Source of the DNA: Mitsuokella sp047974105
GTDB lineage: Bacteria > Bacillota > Negativicutes > Selenomonadales > Selenomonadaceae
Reading direction: 5' to 3'
Length of the DNA stretch: 64,000 bases
NCBI RefSeq assembly: GCF_047974105.1
Contig: NZ_JBHYRS010000010.1
Coordinates: 8,176 to 72,175 of the forward strand
In this document: positions 53,047 through 62,297 of the stretch, one piece after another
Numbering within the stretch: position 1 is the first letter of the stretch
Layout: each line of letters opens with the position of its first letter
Notes under the pieces: generated by a model
What the model was told of the DNA's origin: nothing
Database searches by the model: none
Seen by the model: the letters and a program-made list of their open reading frames with translations, nothing else
Position numbers and translations under genes: made by a program

Positions 53047-54185
53047 GCAAAGCGAGATTGATGCAGGGCAATGAGGCATGTGCAGAAGGCGCAATTGCTG
53101 CCGGCGTAAATTTCTTTGCCGGCTACCCGATTACGCCGTCCACGGAGATTGCCGAGACGATGGCACGCCTGCTGCCAAAACACGGCGGCAAGTTCGTGCA
53201 GATGGAAGATGAGATCGCGAGCATGGGCGCAATCCTCGGCGCGTCGCTCGCGGGCAGCAAAGTCATGGACGCGACGAGCGGCCCGGGCTTTTCTCTGAAG
53301 CAGGAGCTCATAGGCTATGCGGCTTGCGCGGAAATTCCCTGCGTGCTCGTCGATGTACAGCGCGTGGGCCCGTCAACGGGTCAGCCGACAGCGCCTTCGC
53401 AGGGGGATGTCATGCAGGCCCGCTGGGGCACGCACGGCGACCATCCCATCATTGCCCTCGCGCCGTGGAGCGTGCGCGAGACGTACGATGCCACGGTCAT
53501 GGCCGTAAATTACGCCGAACGCTTCCGCACGCCGGTCATCCTGCTCATGGATGAAGTTGTCGGCCATCTGCGCGAGAATGTCGAGCTGCCGGACCATGTG
53601 GAGGTTTACCCGCGCCGCAAACCGAAGAAGACGCGTGCCGAGGGCTATGAGCCGTTTACGCCGGATGAGGACCTCGTGCCGAATGTCGCGGACTTCGGCG
53701 AGGGCTATCACATCCATGTGACAGGCCTCATCCATGATGAAACGGGCTTTCCGTCAGGCAGTCCTGAGGTCACGGAGCAGTCCATCCGCCGCCTGCACGA
53801 GAAAATCGCGCGTGCCGGCGAAGAAATCATCCATACGGAGTCGTATTTCCTCGATGATGCCGATTATGCCGTCGTTTCGTTTGGCGGCTCGGCCCGCACC
53901 GCTTATGAAGCCGTGCTCATGGAACGCAAGAAGGGACGCAAAGTCGGCATGCTGCGCCTCATGACCATTTGGCCGTTTGCCGACAAAGCCATTGCCGAGC
54001 TTTCGAAAAAAGTCAAGGGCATCCTCGTGGCCGAGCTCAATTACGGGCAGATTGTCAACGAGGTGCGCCGCGCTGCTCACAGCGACTGCAAAGTTTCGCT
54101 CTGCGGCAAATATGATATGAGAGCATTTGAACCGGAGGATGTCACCTCCGCTATCGAAAATATGATTGCAGGAGGTAATGCGTGA
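53043..54185 (+). CDS. korA: 2-oxoacid:ferredoxin oxidoreductase, alpha subunit
   Basis: A 380-residue subunit of the 2-oxoglutarate/2-oxoacid synthase type: GNEACAEGAIAAGVNFFAGYPITPSTEIAE, DATSGPGFSLKQELIGYA and DVQRVGPSTGQPT. With KorB it binds the oxoacid and CoA and catalyses oxidative decarboxylation or, with reduced ferredoxin, carboxylation. 2-oxoglutarate is the usual substrate for this subunit layout, but substrate choice is not provable here. Confidence 0.94.
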   Translation: MSKARLMQGNEACAEGAIAAGVNFFAGYPITPSTEIAETMARLLPKHGGKFVQMEDEIASMGAILGASLAGSKVMDATSGPGFSLKQELIGYAACAEIPCVLVDVQRVGPSTGQPTAPSQGDVMQARWGTHGDHPIIALAPWSVRETYDATVMAVNYAERFRTPVILLMDEVVGHLRENVELPDHVEVYPRRKPKKTRAEGYEPFTPDEDLVPNVADFGEGYHIHVTGLIHDETGFPSGSPEVTEQSIRRLHEKIARAGEEIIHTESYFLDDADYAVVSFGGSARTAYEAVLMERKKGRKVGMLRLMTIWPFADKAIAELSKKVKGILVAELNYGQIVNEVRRAAHSDCKVSLCGKYDMRAFEPEDVTSAIENMIAGGNA

Positions 54186-55006
54186 TGGAACGGAGCTTTG
54201 AAAAATATTTCCGCCAGAATCACCTGCCGCATCTCTGGTGCCCGGGCTGCGGCAACGGCATCGCGATGAAAGCCATCGTACAGGCCGTCGAGAAAAAGGG
54301 CTGGTCGCAGGATAACACGGTCATCGTTTCCGGTATCGGCTGCTCGTCGAGAGCTTCCGGCTATATGGACTTTGATACGCTGCATACAGCTCACGGCCGT
54401 GCGATTCCGTTTGCCACGGGCATCAAGCTTGCCAATCCGGACCTCAACGTCATCGTCATCACGGGTGACGGCGACTGCACGGCCATCGGCGGCAATCACT
54501 TCATTCACGGCTGCCGCCGCAATGTCGATTTGACGGTCATCATGTTCAACAACAATATTTACGGCATGACGGGCGGACAGGCCTCGCCGACGACGCCAAT
54601 CGGCGCCAAGGCCACGACTGCGCCGTATGGCTCCGTTGACCGCACGTTTGATGCCTGCAAACTTGCGGAAGCAGCGGGAGCCACGTATGTGGCGCGTTCG
54701 ACGGCCTTCCATGTACAGCATATGACGAACATGATTGCCGACGGTCTCGCGAACGATGGTTTTTCCTTCATTGAAGCCATGGTGCAGTGCCCGACGGCCT
54801 TTGGCCGCAAAAATCACATGGGCAGCCCTGCCGACATGCTCAAGTGGATGCGCGACCATGCCGTCATGAAAGCCGCATGGGATAAGCTGCCCGCAGAAAA
54901 ACGCGCGGATAAATTCCCGATTGGCTGCCTCTATACGTCAAGCGACATTGACTACGATGCCGCATACGACCAGGTTATTGAGCGTGCAGGGGGTGCCAAG
55001 AAATGA
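54185..55006 (+). CDS. korB: 2-oxoacid:ferredoxin oxidoreductase, beta subunit
   Basis: A 273-residue TPP-binding subunit. The N-terminal WCPGCGNGI motif and the TPP-Mg motif GDGDCTAIGGNHFIHGCRRN...NNNIYGMTGGQ are intact. The ATG at 54185 shares a base with the korA stop; an adjacent in-frame GTG at 54182 is also possible. AGGAGG is just upstream. Confidence 0.94.
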   Translation: MERSFEKYFRQNHLPHLWCPGCGNGIAMKAIVQAVEKKGWSQDNTVIVSGIGCSSRASGYMDFDTLHTAHGRAIPFATGIKLANPDLNVIVITGDGDCTAIGGNHFIHGCRRNVDLTVIMFNNNIYGMTGGQASPTTPIGAKATTAPYGSVDRTFDACKLAEAAGATYVARSTAFHVQHMTNMIADGLANDGFSFIEAMVQCPTAFGRKNHMGSPADMLKWMRDHAVMKAAWDKLPAEKRADKFPIGCLYTSSDIDYDAAYDQVIERAGGAKK

Positions 55007-55539
55007 GAAAACAGCTTAGATTATCCGGTTCCGGCGGTCAGGGTGTCATCACGGCGGCCATCATTTTAGCCGCAGCGGCCGTCGATGAAGGCAAACAGGC
55101 CGTACAGTCGCAGTCGTATGGTCCGGAAGCGCGCGGCGGTGCTTCGAAGTCCGAAGTCATCATCGACGACGCGCCGATTTATCATCCGCATGTTCTCGTG
55201 CCGGATCTCGTGCTCGCCATGACGCAGAAGGCCGCGGACAAGTACTACAAGGATTTGAATCCGGACGGTCTTTTGGTGCTCGATGAGCAGCTCGTGCCGA
55301 ATGTACCGGATTTCCCGCATGTCGTACGCATCCCCATCACGAAGATTGCCATCGAGAAAGTCGGCAAACCGCTTTTTGCCAATATCGTAGCTCTTGGCGC
55401 ACTCGTACGTCTCACGGGTATTGTCTCGTTTGATTCCATCAAGAAGGCTGTGGCAAATCGCGTGCCGCCGCATACGGTCGAACAGAATATGAAGGCTCTT
55501 GAGCTCGGCTGGGAAGCTGCTGCTTCTGCTAAGAATTGA
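55003..55539 (+). CDS. korC: 2-oxoacid:ferredoxin oxidoreductase, gamma subunit
   Basis: A 178-residue subunit: RLSGSGGQGVITAAIILA, QSQSYGPEARGGASKSEVIID, and LVLAMTQKAADKYYKDL. Overlaps korB by ATGA, so all four subunits are translationally coupled. A strong terminator ends the operon. Confidence 0.94.
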   Translation: MRKQLRLSGSGGQGVITAAIILAAAAVDEGKQAVQSQSYGPEARGGASKSEVIIDDAPIYHPHVLVPDLVLAMTQKAADKYYKDLNPDGLLVLDEQLVPNVPDFPHVVRIPITKIAIEKVGKPLFANIVALGALVRLTGIVSFDSIKKAVANRVPPHTVEQNMKALELGWEAAASAKN

Positions 55540-55560
55540 TTTTTGTCTGCTGGATAAATG

Positions 55561-55590
55561 AAAAGGACTGCCGTATGGCAGTCCTTTTTA
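55561..55590 (+). terminator. Terminator of korDABC
   Basis: AAAAGGACTGCC / GGCAGTCCTTTTT hairpin, GTAT loop. Confidence 0.92.
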
Positions 55591-55601
55591 AATGTGTATT
55601 T

Positions 55602-55874
55602 TTAGATTAGCATATGGCGCATGCAGAGCACGAGAAAGCAGACGATAGCCAGGCCAAAACTGAAGATTTCCACGCAGCGCACGGGATAAACGCAGTGCAG
55701 CGGGATATCGACGACGCGCGGAATATTGCTCGCGAGCAGGGAGATGGCAATCGAGATGTAGAGCAGAATATTCGTCAGCGGCACCATATGGACCTCAGAA
55801 AAGGCGCGCAGGAGCAGGTAGAGAGAAAAAGCAATGAAGAAATAAGCGACTTTGTCGCCAATATGGAAGTTCAT
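55602..55874 (-). CDS. Small three-helix membrane protein, unknown function
   Basis: A 90-residue hydrophobic protein with three predicted membrane helices (AYFFIAFSLYLLLRAF, LTNILLYISIAISLLAS, IFSFGLAIVCFLVLCM). ATG at 55874 (MNFHIGDKV) follows AAAGGA; a longer frame reaches 55976 without a good ribosome site. No family recognised; unrelated neighbours. Confidence 0.65.
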   Translation of the reverse strand: MNFHIGDKVAYFFIAFSLYLLLRAFSEVHMVPLTNILLYISIAISLLASNIPRVVDIPLHCVYPVRCVEIFSFGLAIVCFLVLCMRHMLI

Positions 55875-55954
55875 GGGGCCACATCCTTTGGGTATCCAGA
55901 AATCAGCAAATTTATGACAACTGCGATATATGCTGTTTAATTCTGCATATAAAT

Positions 55955-56003
55955 AGAAAAATCCTGCCATTTCCAAATGATTTAGAGGGATGACAGGATT
56001 TTA
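55955..56003 (-). terminator. Terminator of the MFS gene
   Basis: AAAATCCTGTCAT / ATGGCAGGATTTTT on the minus strand with a 20-nt loop. Confidence 0.8.
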
Positions 56004-56016
56004 TGTCGGCAAATTG

Positions 56017-57207
56017 TCAGCAGCCGCGCAGACCGCGGTAATGCTGGTGTATGGCCATGCTCAGGATGAGCAGCAGAAGACCGGAAAAGGCGAAGACCCA
56101 GTGCATGCCGAGGTAGGTCGCGATGAGACCGCCTAAAAGCGGTCCCGCCATGGAGCCGACCTGCTGAGCGGCAAACAGCATGCCGAAAATGCGTCCTTTA
56201 TAGGAAGCGGGCGTGTTGTTGGCGAGTACGGCATTGATGGAAGGATGAATGCCGCAGAAAAAGAGTCCGCCGACAAACTGCATGATGGCAAAAGGAACGA
56301 GCGTGTCCGGAATGCCCTGAATGATCATGCTGATGCCGGCACCGGCCATGCCGAGACACATGGCCCGGAAGAAGCCGCGCCGCTGGCCAAATGTTCCCCA
56401 GAATGGCGCCGCGATGGCACCGGCAATGCCGCCGAGCGAGAAGACGAGGCCTGCGACAAAGACGATATTCGGCAGAGGGCCGGCGAGTTTTGCGATGTAG
56501 GTCGTGATGACCGGCTGCAGGATCAGGATGACCATCTGCACGAGGGTGCCGCAGAGCAGCATATTGCGAAGAAGCGGCATATGCCAGGGCGAAACAGAGG
56601 GCTTTTTTGCCGCTTCCTCGGATTTCGCAGAGGCTTTGTCTACTGGCGGCTCCTTGATGATAAAGGTGAAAATCAGGAAATTTGTAAAGAGGGCGGCCGC
56701 TGCGAGGAAAAAGGAATAGCGCATGCCGACAGCCGAGGCAAGGATGCCGCCTAAAAGCGGTCCGACGACGCCGCCGGCTGTCAAAGTCCCCTGCATGACG
56801 CCGAGACAGAAGCCGAGTTTCTTTGGCGGGGCATAAAGCGTCATGATGGCGAGGTCCATCGGCCAGAGGCCTGAGGCAAAGCCCTGAAACAGGCGCATGA
56901 GCGTGAGCTGTTCCGGCGTCTGCACGATGCCGCCGAGAAAATAACTGACGGACAGGAGAAAACTCGCGCGCATGGCCATGAGGCGTTTTCCTTTTGTATC
57001 GGCCATGCGGCCCCAAATCGGCGCCATGATGGCCGACACGAGGAAAGATGCTGAAAAGACGATGCCCGACCAGAGATTGACGTTATCCTCCGAAACACCG
57101 AGGTCCATCGTCAGGTACATGGGCAGAAATGGGATGAGCATGGTATAGCTCGAAGACATGAAGAGAATATTACAGGTAAGAATCGCAAGAACAAGCTTCC
57201 AATTCAA
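56017..57207 (-). CDS. MFS multidrug-type transporter
   Basis: A 396-residue membrane protein with about 12 helices. The cytoplasmic loop motif WGRMADTKGKRLM (motif A) and LGVMQGTLTAGGVVGPLLGGILAS (motif C, typical of drug:proton antiporters) are present; the second half repeats GPLLGGLIATYLG. Exporter of drugs or metabolites; substrate unknown. Frame opens at 57207 with a possible AAGGTTTT region upstream but no strong ribosome site. Confidence 0.9.
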   Translation of the reverse strand: MNWKLVLAILTCNILFMSSSYTMLIPFLPMYLTMDLGVSEDNVNLWSGIVFSASFLVSAIMAPIWGRMADTKGKRLMAMRASFLLSVSYFLGGIVQTPEQLTLMRLFQGFASGLWPMDLAIMTLYAPPKKLGFCLGVMQGTLTAGGVVGPLLGGILASAVGMRYSFFLAAAALFTNFLIFTFIIKEPPVDKASAKSEEAAKKPSVSPWHMPLLRNMLLCGTLVQMVILILQPVITTYIAKLAGPLPNIVFVAGLVFSLGGIAGAIAAPFWGTFGQRRGFFRAMCLGMAGAGISMIIQGIPDTLVPFAIMQFVGGLFFCGIHPSINAVLANNTPASYKGRIFGMLFAAQQVGSMAGPLLGGLIATYLGMHWVFAFSGLLLLILSMAIHQHYRGLRGC

Positions 57208-57374
57208 GAAAAAACCTTCTTTCCGCGGCTGATTGCTTCGTAATCAGGTAATTAACATCTTTTTATTTTATCATGGGAAGGGAAATAAGCAAAGCTTATT
57301 CCGCATGCTTGCTTTTTTCGCCTGATGTGGGGATAATAGAAGAAGGTTGTTTCCATATAAAGGAGGCGCAATTT

Positions 57375-58190
57375 ATGTCAATCAAACTTTTTGTGACCGA
57401 TCTGGACGGGACGCTGCTGCCGAGCGGGGCAGATGTTCCTTCTGAAAATATAAAAGCCGCGCAGAGAGCCGTGCGCGCAGGCGTTACCGTGACGATTGCC
57501 ACGGGCCGCATGTATCGTGCTGCTTTGCCTGTAGCGAAGGCACTCGGCGTCGACGTGCCCATCATCACCTACAACGGTGCCATGATTAAGTCGACGAAGG
57601 GCAGGGTCTATTATACAAATTTCCTGAAGCCGGAAATCATCTGTCAGGTCATTGACTTTTGCCGTGAGCAGGGCTGGTACCTGCAGTCGTACAGCAAAGA
57701 TGAGCTCTGGGTGCCTGTGCACGATGAGCATGCGCGCCATTATGAGCAGGAACAGCAGATAAAGGCCAATGTCGTTGGCTGGGACGCTCTGAAAGAACAC
57801 ACGGAGGAAGTCTGCAAGCTGCTGACGATTTCCGAGGACAGTGAGGAGACGGACCGCCGCATTGCCGTACTCAATGAGCATTTTGGCCGTGATATCGTGG
57901 CCATGCGCTCCAATGCCCGCTACTGCGAAATCGTCAATCCGGGCGTCTCGAAGGCCGAAGGCCTCAAAAGGCTCGCCGAAAAGCTCGGCATTTCCATTCA
58001 GGAGACGATGGCCATAGGCGATTCGTATAATGATTTGCCGATGCTCAAGGCCGCGGGCCACAGCGTGGCCATGGGCAATGCGGTACCGGAAGTCAAGGCT
58101 GTCTGCGATTATGAGACAGCGTCCTGCGAAGAATTTGGTTTTGCCAAGGCAATTGATACGTTTGTGCTCGGAGGTGGAGCAGATGAGTGA
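57375..58190 (+). CDS. Cof-type HAD-IIB sugar/nucleotide phosphatase
   Basis: A 271-residue HAD hydrolase: motif I FVTDLDGTLLPS, motif II TIATGRMYRAAL, motif III with KAEGLKRLAEKLGI and motif IV AIGDSYNDLPMLKAAGHSVAMGNAV. Members dephosphorylate sugar phosphates, FMN or other small phosphates; the substrate is unpredictable. AGGAGG precedes the ATG at 57375. It overlaps rapZ by 8 bp, heading the rapZ-yvcK-whiA operon. Confidence 0.9.
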   Translation: MSIKLFVTDLDGTLLPSGADVPSENIKAAQRAVRAGVTVTIATGRMYRAALPVAKALGVDVPIITYNGAMIKSTKGRVYYTNFLKPEIICQVIDFCREQGWYLQSYSKDELWVPVHDEHARHYEQEQQIKANVVGWDALKEHTEEVCKLLTISEDSEETDRRIAVLNEHFGRDIVAMRSNARYCEIVNPGVSKAEGLKRLAEKLGISIQETMAIGDSYNDLPMLKAAGHSVAMGNAVPEVKAVCDYETASCEEFGFAKAIDTFVLGGGADE

Positions 58191-59109
58191 GATGATTGAG
58201 AAAGAGAACAAACCGGAAGATGCCTTCCGCCTCGTCATTGTGACGGGCATGTCGGGCGGCGGTAAGACGCAGGCCAGCCGCTATCTTGAGGACCTCGGCT
58301 ATTTCTGCGTTGACAATCTGCCGCCGGTCTTTATCCCGAAATTCGTGGAGCTCTGCAAGCATGCGGGCGGCCACGTCCGCAAGGTCGTGCTCGTCGTCGA
58401 TACGCGCAGCCGCGAGTTCTTTGATACGTTTGTCCATATCCTCAACGACATGGACAAGGATGATGTTCCCTATGAGATGCTCTTCATGGATGCTTCGGAC
58501 CCGGCCATCATCCGCCGCTATAAAGAAACGCGCCGCCGCCACCCGATGGCCCCGTCCTCGCGCATCACGGAAGGCATTGCCAAGGAACGCGAACGCCTCG
58601 CACCGGTGCGCGCGAAAGCTACTTATATTATTGATACTTCGGAGCTCCGCAAGGTGGATTTGCGCGATAAGATTCACCGCCTGTTCGGCACGGCCGGAGG
58701 CGAGCAGATGAACATCAATGTGCTGTCGTTTGGCTTTAAGTTCGGCATGCCGCTCGATGCGGATATGGTCTTTGACGTCCGCTTCCTGCCCAATCCCTTC
58801 TATATTGAATCTATGCGCCATAAGAGCGGCGCTGTGCCGGAAGTGGCGGAGTACATCGCCAAATGGCCGGTCACGAAAGAATTCACGCGCATTCTCGATG
58901 AGATGATGGATTTTCTCGTGCCGCAGTACATCAAAGAGGGCAAGAGTCAGCTCGTCATTGCCGTGGGCTGCACGGGCGGCATGCACCGCAGCGTCTATAT
59001 TGCCAAACACATCTTTGACCGCCTGACGGCACAGGGGTATCCGGCGCGCCTCGAGCACCGCGACCTCATGAAGAACGATGTGCGCGAACATGTACGTGAG
59101 GAGTGTTAA
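58183..59109 (+). CDS. rapZ: RNase adapter / nucleotide-binding protein RapZ
   Basis: A 308-residue RapZ/YvcJ. Walker A GMSGGGKT (22-29), VDNLPPVFIPKF, and the C-terminal FGFKFGMPLDADMVFDVRFLPNPF...IAVGCTGGMHRSVYIAKHI, which binds sugar-phosphate/RNA in the E. coli protein. In Firmicutes it travels with yvcK and whiA. ATG at 58183 follows GGAGG and overlaps the HAD stop. Confidence 0.95.
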   Translation: MSEMIEKENKPEDAFRLVIVTGMSGGGKTQASRYLEDLGYFCVDNLPPVFIPKFVELCKHAGGHVRKVVLVVDTRSREFFDTFVHILNDMDKDDVPYEMLFMDASDPAIIRRYKETRRRHPMAPSSRITEGIAKERERLAPVRAKATYIIDTSELRKVDLRDKIHRLFGTAGGEQMNINVLSFGFKFGMPLDADMVFDVRFLPNPFYIESMRHKSGAVPEVAEYIAKWPVTKEFTRILDEMMDFLVPQYIKEGKSQLVIAVGCTGGMHRSVYIAKHIFDRLTAQGYPARLEHRDLMKNDVREHVREEC

Positions 59110-59112
59110 GTC

Positions 59113-60441
59113 ATGCATCTTTTGAAATGGCTTTATCCGGGCATGAAGTTCAAGCGCTGGCTGCTGCTGTTTTCCGTTGGCGTCATGCTGGTCAGTCTGG
59201 GACTTGCACTTGTTTTCAACTACAAATACCTCGATGTCATTGAAGAAGCCATCTTTCGGGCTGTTTATCTTTGGAAGGGCAGCTATAATTACATGTTCAC
59301 GACGCTCGTGGGTATTGCCGTGGTCATCGTGGGCATCGGCCTCATGCTGATTGCCACGCGCTTTGTCATTCGTTCGGTCATCACGGTCCTGCTGCCGGAC
59401 AATTCCGAGCGCCTCGTCGATATCATTTACGAAAAACGCCGTCTTGGCAAGGGCCCAAATATCGCGGTCATTGGCGGCGGACACGGCCTTTCAGTGCTTT
59501 TGCGCGGCATCAAGGCCGCGACTTCGAATATTTCGGCCGTCGTAACCGTTGCCGATGATGGTGGCTCGTCGGGCCGCCTGCGCGAAGACCTCGGTATTAT
59601 CCCGCCGGGAGATTTGCGCAACTGTCTTGTTGCTCTCGCCGATACGGAGCCCTTGATGGAAAAACTCTTTCAATACCGTTTCAAGGGCAAGAGCGAGCTT
59701 GCGGGCCATTCGTTTGGCAATCTCTTCATCGCGGCCATGACGGAAGTCACGGGCGATGTCGAGATGGCCCTGCGCGAATCGTCGAAAGTCCTCGCCGTCA
59801 AGGGCGAGGTGCTGCCGGCATCGAAGGAGCACGTGCGCCTTGATGCCGTCATGGACGATGGCACGGTCGTTGAAGGCGAGTCGCATATTCCGGAAGTCCA
59901 CAAGCACATCCGCCGCGTCAAGCTCTTCCCACCGCATGTGCAGCCCGTGCAGGCTGCCCTCGATGCCCTGACAAATGCCGATGCCATCATTTTAGGCCCG
60001 GGCAGTCTTTATACGAGCATCATGCCGAATCTGCTCGTCGATGGCGTCGCCGAGACCCTGCGCAAGAGCAAGGCCGTCAAAATCTACATCTGCAACGTCA
60101 TGACCCAGCCGGGCGAGACCGACGGCTACACGGCTTCCATGCATGCCAAGGCCATCATCGACCACGGCGGACAGGGCGTCATTGACTACATGCTCGTCAA
60201 CAATGCACCGATTTCCAAGGATATGCAGGAGTACTATGCCAAAGAGGGAGCCTATCCCGTCAAGGTTGACGAAGAGGCCATCAATGCTCTGGGCATTGGC
60301 TTTATCAAGGCCGATATCATCAACGAGTCCGATGTCATCCGCCATGACCCGCAGAAACTCTGCCATAATGTCATGAAGATGGTCGATGGCCTGCGCCCCG
60401 GCAACGGCAGTGACCATTATATGCGCAAGTCTCACCAATAA
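59113..60441 (+). CDS. yvcK: Gluconeogenesis factor YvcK (CofD-like)
   Basis: A 442-residue protein, longer than Bacillus YvcK (~320) because of an N-terminal extension with two membrane helices (residues ~12-36 and ~60-85). The core starts at ~115: IAVIGGGHGLSVLLRGIKAATSNISAVVTVADDGGSSGRLREDLGIIPPGDLRNCLVALAD in segments. It binds UDP-GlcNAc and supports cell-wall synthesis on gluconeogenic carbon. 3 bp after rapZ. Confidence 0.94.
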   Translation: MHLLKWLYPGMKFKRWLLLFSVGVMLVSLGLALVFNYKYLDVIEEAIFRAVYLWKGSYNYMFTTLVGIAVVIVGIGLMLIATRFVIRSVITVLLPDNSERLVDIIYEKRRLGKGPNIAVIGGGHGLSVLLRGIKAATSNISAVVTVADDGGSSGRLREDLGIIPPGDLRNCLVALADTEPLMEKLFQYRFKGKSELAGHSFGNLFIAAMTEVTGDVEMALRESSKVLAVKGEVLPASKEHVRLDAVMDDGTVVEGESHIPEVHKHIRRVKLFPPHVQPVQAALDALTNADAIILGPGSLYTSIMPNLLVDGVAETLRKSKAVKIYICNVMTQPGETDGYTASMHAKAIIDHGGQGVIDYMLVNNAPISKDMQEYYAKEGAYPVKVDEEAINALGIGFIKADIINESDVIRHDPQKLCHNVMKMVDGLRPGNGSDHYMRKSHQ

Positions 60442-60470
60442 GAGGAAATGAAATTTGAGGAGGCGTCGTT

Positions 60471-61451
60471 TTGCCATCATTTGCCACAGAAGTCAAAAAT
60501 GAGCTGGCCAGACTGAATTATGAAGAATCCTGCTGCCGGACGGCGGAGCTCGCAGCTCTCCTGCGCATGGGCGCGGCGATGACCTTTGGCCTGCACCATA
60601 CCTTCGGACTGAATTTTACGACCGAAAATGCAGCCGTGGCCCGCAAGACCCTGCAGCTCCTCAAAAGTGAGGGCGGAGGCATCCGTACGGAAATCACGGT
60701 GAGCCGCAGCCGCCGCCTCAAGAAAAACAACAGCTACACCGTCCGCGTCATGCCGGAGCCGCCTGTGACGGCCCTGCTCGAGCACCTTGGCTTTTTGCAT
60801 GATGAGAGTCTCAACATGGATTCAGACATGGGCATCCTGAAGAAAAATTGCTGCCGCGCAGCTTATCTGCGCGGTGCTTTTTTGGGCGGCGGCAGCGTTA
60901 ATCGGCCCGAGGCGAGCTATCATCTGGAACTCGTGACAGGGAGCTATGGCCTTGGAAATCTCCTTTACACCCTGATGAAGCGCATGGATTTTCCGGTGGG
61001 CTTTACGGACCGCAAGGACGTCTACATTGTATATTTGAAGGAATGCGATGCCATCATCGACTTTTTGGCGATGATGCATGCAGATAAGGCCGTGGAGGCC
61101 TTCGAGGTTGCGCGCAATATCAAGGAAGTTCGCTCCCAGGTCAACCGTCTCGTGAACTGCGAGACGGCCAATCTGCAAAAGGCGGTGGATGCTGCCGGCC
61201 GTCAGCTGCAGGACATCCGGATTCTGCAGGGCCGTGAGGGCGGGCTGAAAGCTCTGCCGGAACGTCTGCGCGAGACTGCTGAGGCGCGTCTTCAGGACCC
61301 CGGTGCGAGCATCGTGGAACTTGGGGACATCCTTGGCGTCAGCAAGTCCGGCGTAAATCACCGCCTGCGCAAGCTGCATGAGCTGGCCATGGCAGAACTA
61401 TCCGGAAAAGAACAAGAAAAAAAGAACGAGGAAGGGGAGCCTGAAATTTGA
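60471..61451 (+). CDS. whiA: DNA-binding protein WhiA
   Basis: A 326-residue WhiA: N-terminal LAGLIDADG-like region (FATEVKNELARL, CCRTAELAALLRMGAAM, AYLRGAFLGGGSVNRPEASYHLE) and C-terminal helix-turn-helix (SIVELGDILGVSKSGVNHRLRKL). In Bacillus it affects division and chromosome segregation rather than sporulation genes. Start codon is TTG at 60471 with GAGGAGG 8 nt upstream. Confidence 0.95.
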   Translation: MPSFATEVKNELARLNYEESCCRTAELAALLRMGAAMTFGLHHTFGLNFTTENAAVARKTLQLLKSEGGGIRTEITVSRSRRLKKNNSYTVRVMPEPPVTALLEHLGFLHDESLNMDSDMGILKKNCCRAAYLRGAFLGGGSVNRPEASYHLELVTGSYGLGNLLYTLMKRMDFPVGFTDRKDVYIVYLKECDAIIDFLAMMHADKAVEAFEVARNIKEVRSQVNRLVNCETANLQKAVDAAGRQLQDIRILQGREGGLKALPERLRETAEARLQDPGASIVELGDILGVSKSGVNHRLRKLHELAMAELSGKEQEKKNEEGEPEI

Positions 61452-62248
61452 GTCGCTTGAAAAAATGGTTATTGAGTTTATGCTTTCTGCTGCTGGCATG
61501 CTTCCTCTGGCTGGTCTTTTCACCGGCACCGGAGGGCGTTCCTGTGCTGGAATACCACGAAGTAGCGGATTCTGTAGATGATGACGCTTACATCTATAAT
61601 GTACCGCCTGAGGATTTCCGTCAGCAGCTGGATTATTTGAAGAGTCAGGGCTATACGACTATCTCCATGCTCGACTACATGAAGGCCAGGCACGGAAAAA
61701 TGGAACTGCCGGCCAAACCGATCATCCTGACGTTTGATGATGGCTACGAGGATAACTACACGACGCTCCTGCCAATTCTTGAAGAATACGGCATGAAGGC
61801 TACGGTCTATGTCATTACCAATCAGATTGGTCAGCCCGACTATCTCAATTGGGACGAGCTGCGCGATATGCAGAACCGCGGCATTGAGATTGGCAGCCAT
61901 ACGGCCAATCATGATCCCTTGACACAGATGGATGCCCAGCGGCGTGAGGATGAAGTCCGTTTGTCCAAACTCCTGCTCGAATGGAATGGCATTCATACGG
62001 TCTATACATTCTCGTATCCGAACGGCGCTTTTGACGAAACGATGCCGGCTCTGCTCGAAAAGAATCAGTATCTGACCGCTGTCACGGGGGATGCGGGGCT
62101 CAACACCATGGCGACCAATCCGTACCTCATGCAGCGCGTCAATATCCCGCATCCGCGTTTCGGCCTTACGGAATTCAAGCTGAGACTCTGGAAAACGGAG
62201 GTATTCACAAAACTCGGCATTCATCAGCATCTTGAAGAGGTGCAGTAA
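61448..62248 (+). CDS. Membrane-anchored polysaccharide deacetylase
   Basis: A 266-residue NodB-fold (CE4) enzyme with an N-terminal membrane anchor (residues 6-24). Metal/catalytic residues: Asp97-Asp98 in LTFDDGYEDN, His151 and His155 in SHTANH. It removes acetyl groups from peptidoglycan or an extracellular polysaccharide. TTG start overlaps the whiA stop (TTGA), so it belongs to the same operon; GAAGGGGAG precedes it. Confidence 0.9.
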   Translation: MSRLKKWLLSLCFLLLACFLWLVFSPAPEGVPVLEYHEVADSVDDDAYIYNVPPEDFRQQLDYLKSQGYTTISMLDYMKARHGKMELPAKPIILTFDDGYEDNYTTLLPILEEYGMKATVYVITNQIGQPDYLNWDELRDMQNRGIEIGSHTANHDPLTQMDAQRREDEVRLSKLLLEWNGIHTVYTFSYPNGAFDETMPALLEKNQYLTAVTGDAGLNTMATNPYLMQRVNIPHPRFGLTEFKLRLWKTEVFTKLGIHQHLEEVQ

Positions 62249-62297
62249 ATCGTTTTTTATCAAGACGGTCAGAAAAGAGGAAAAGAGGAATCGATAC

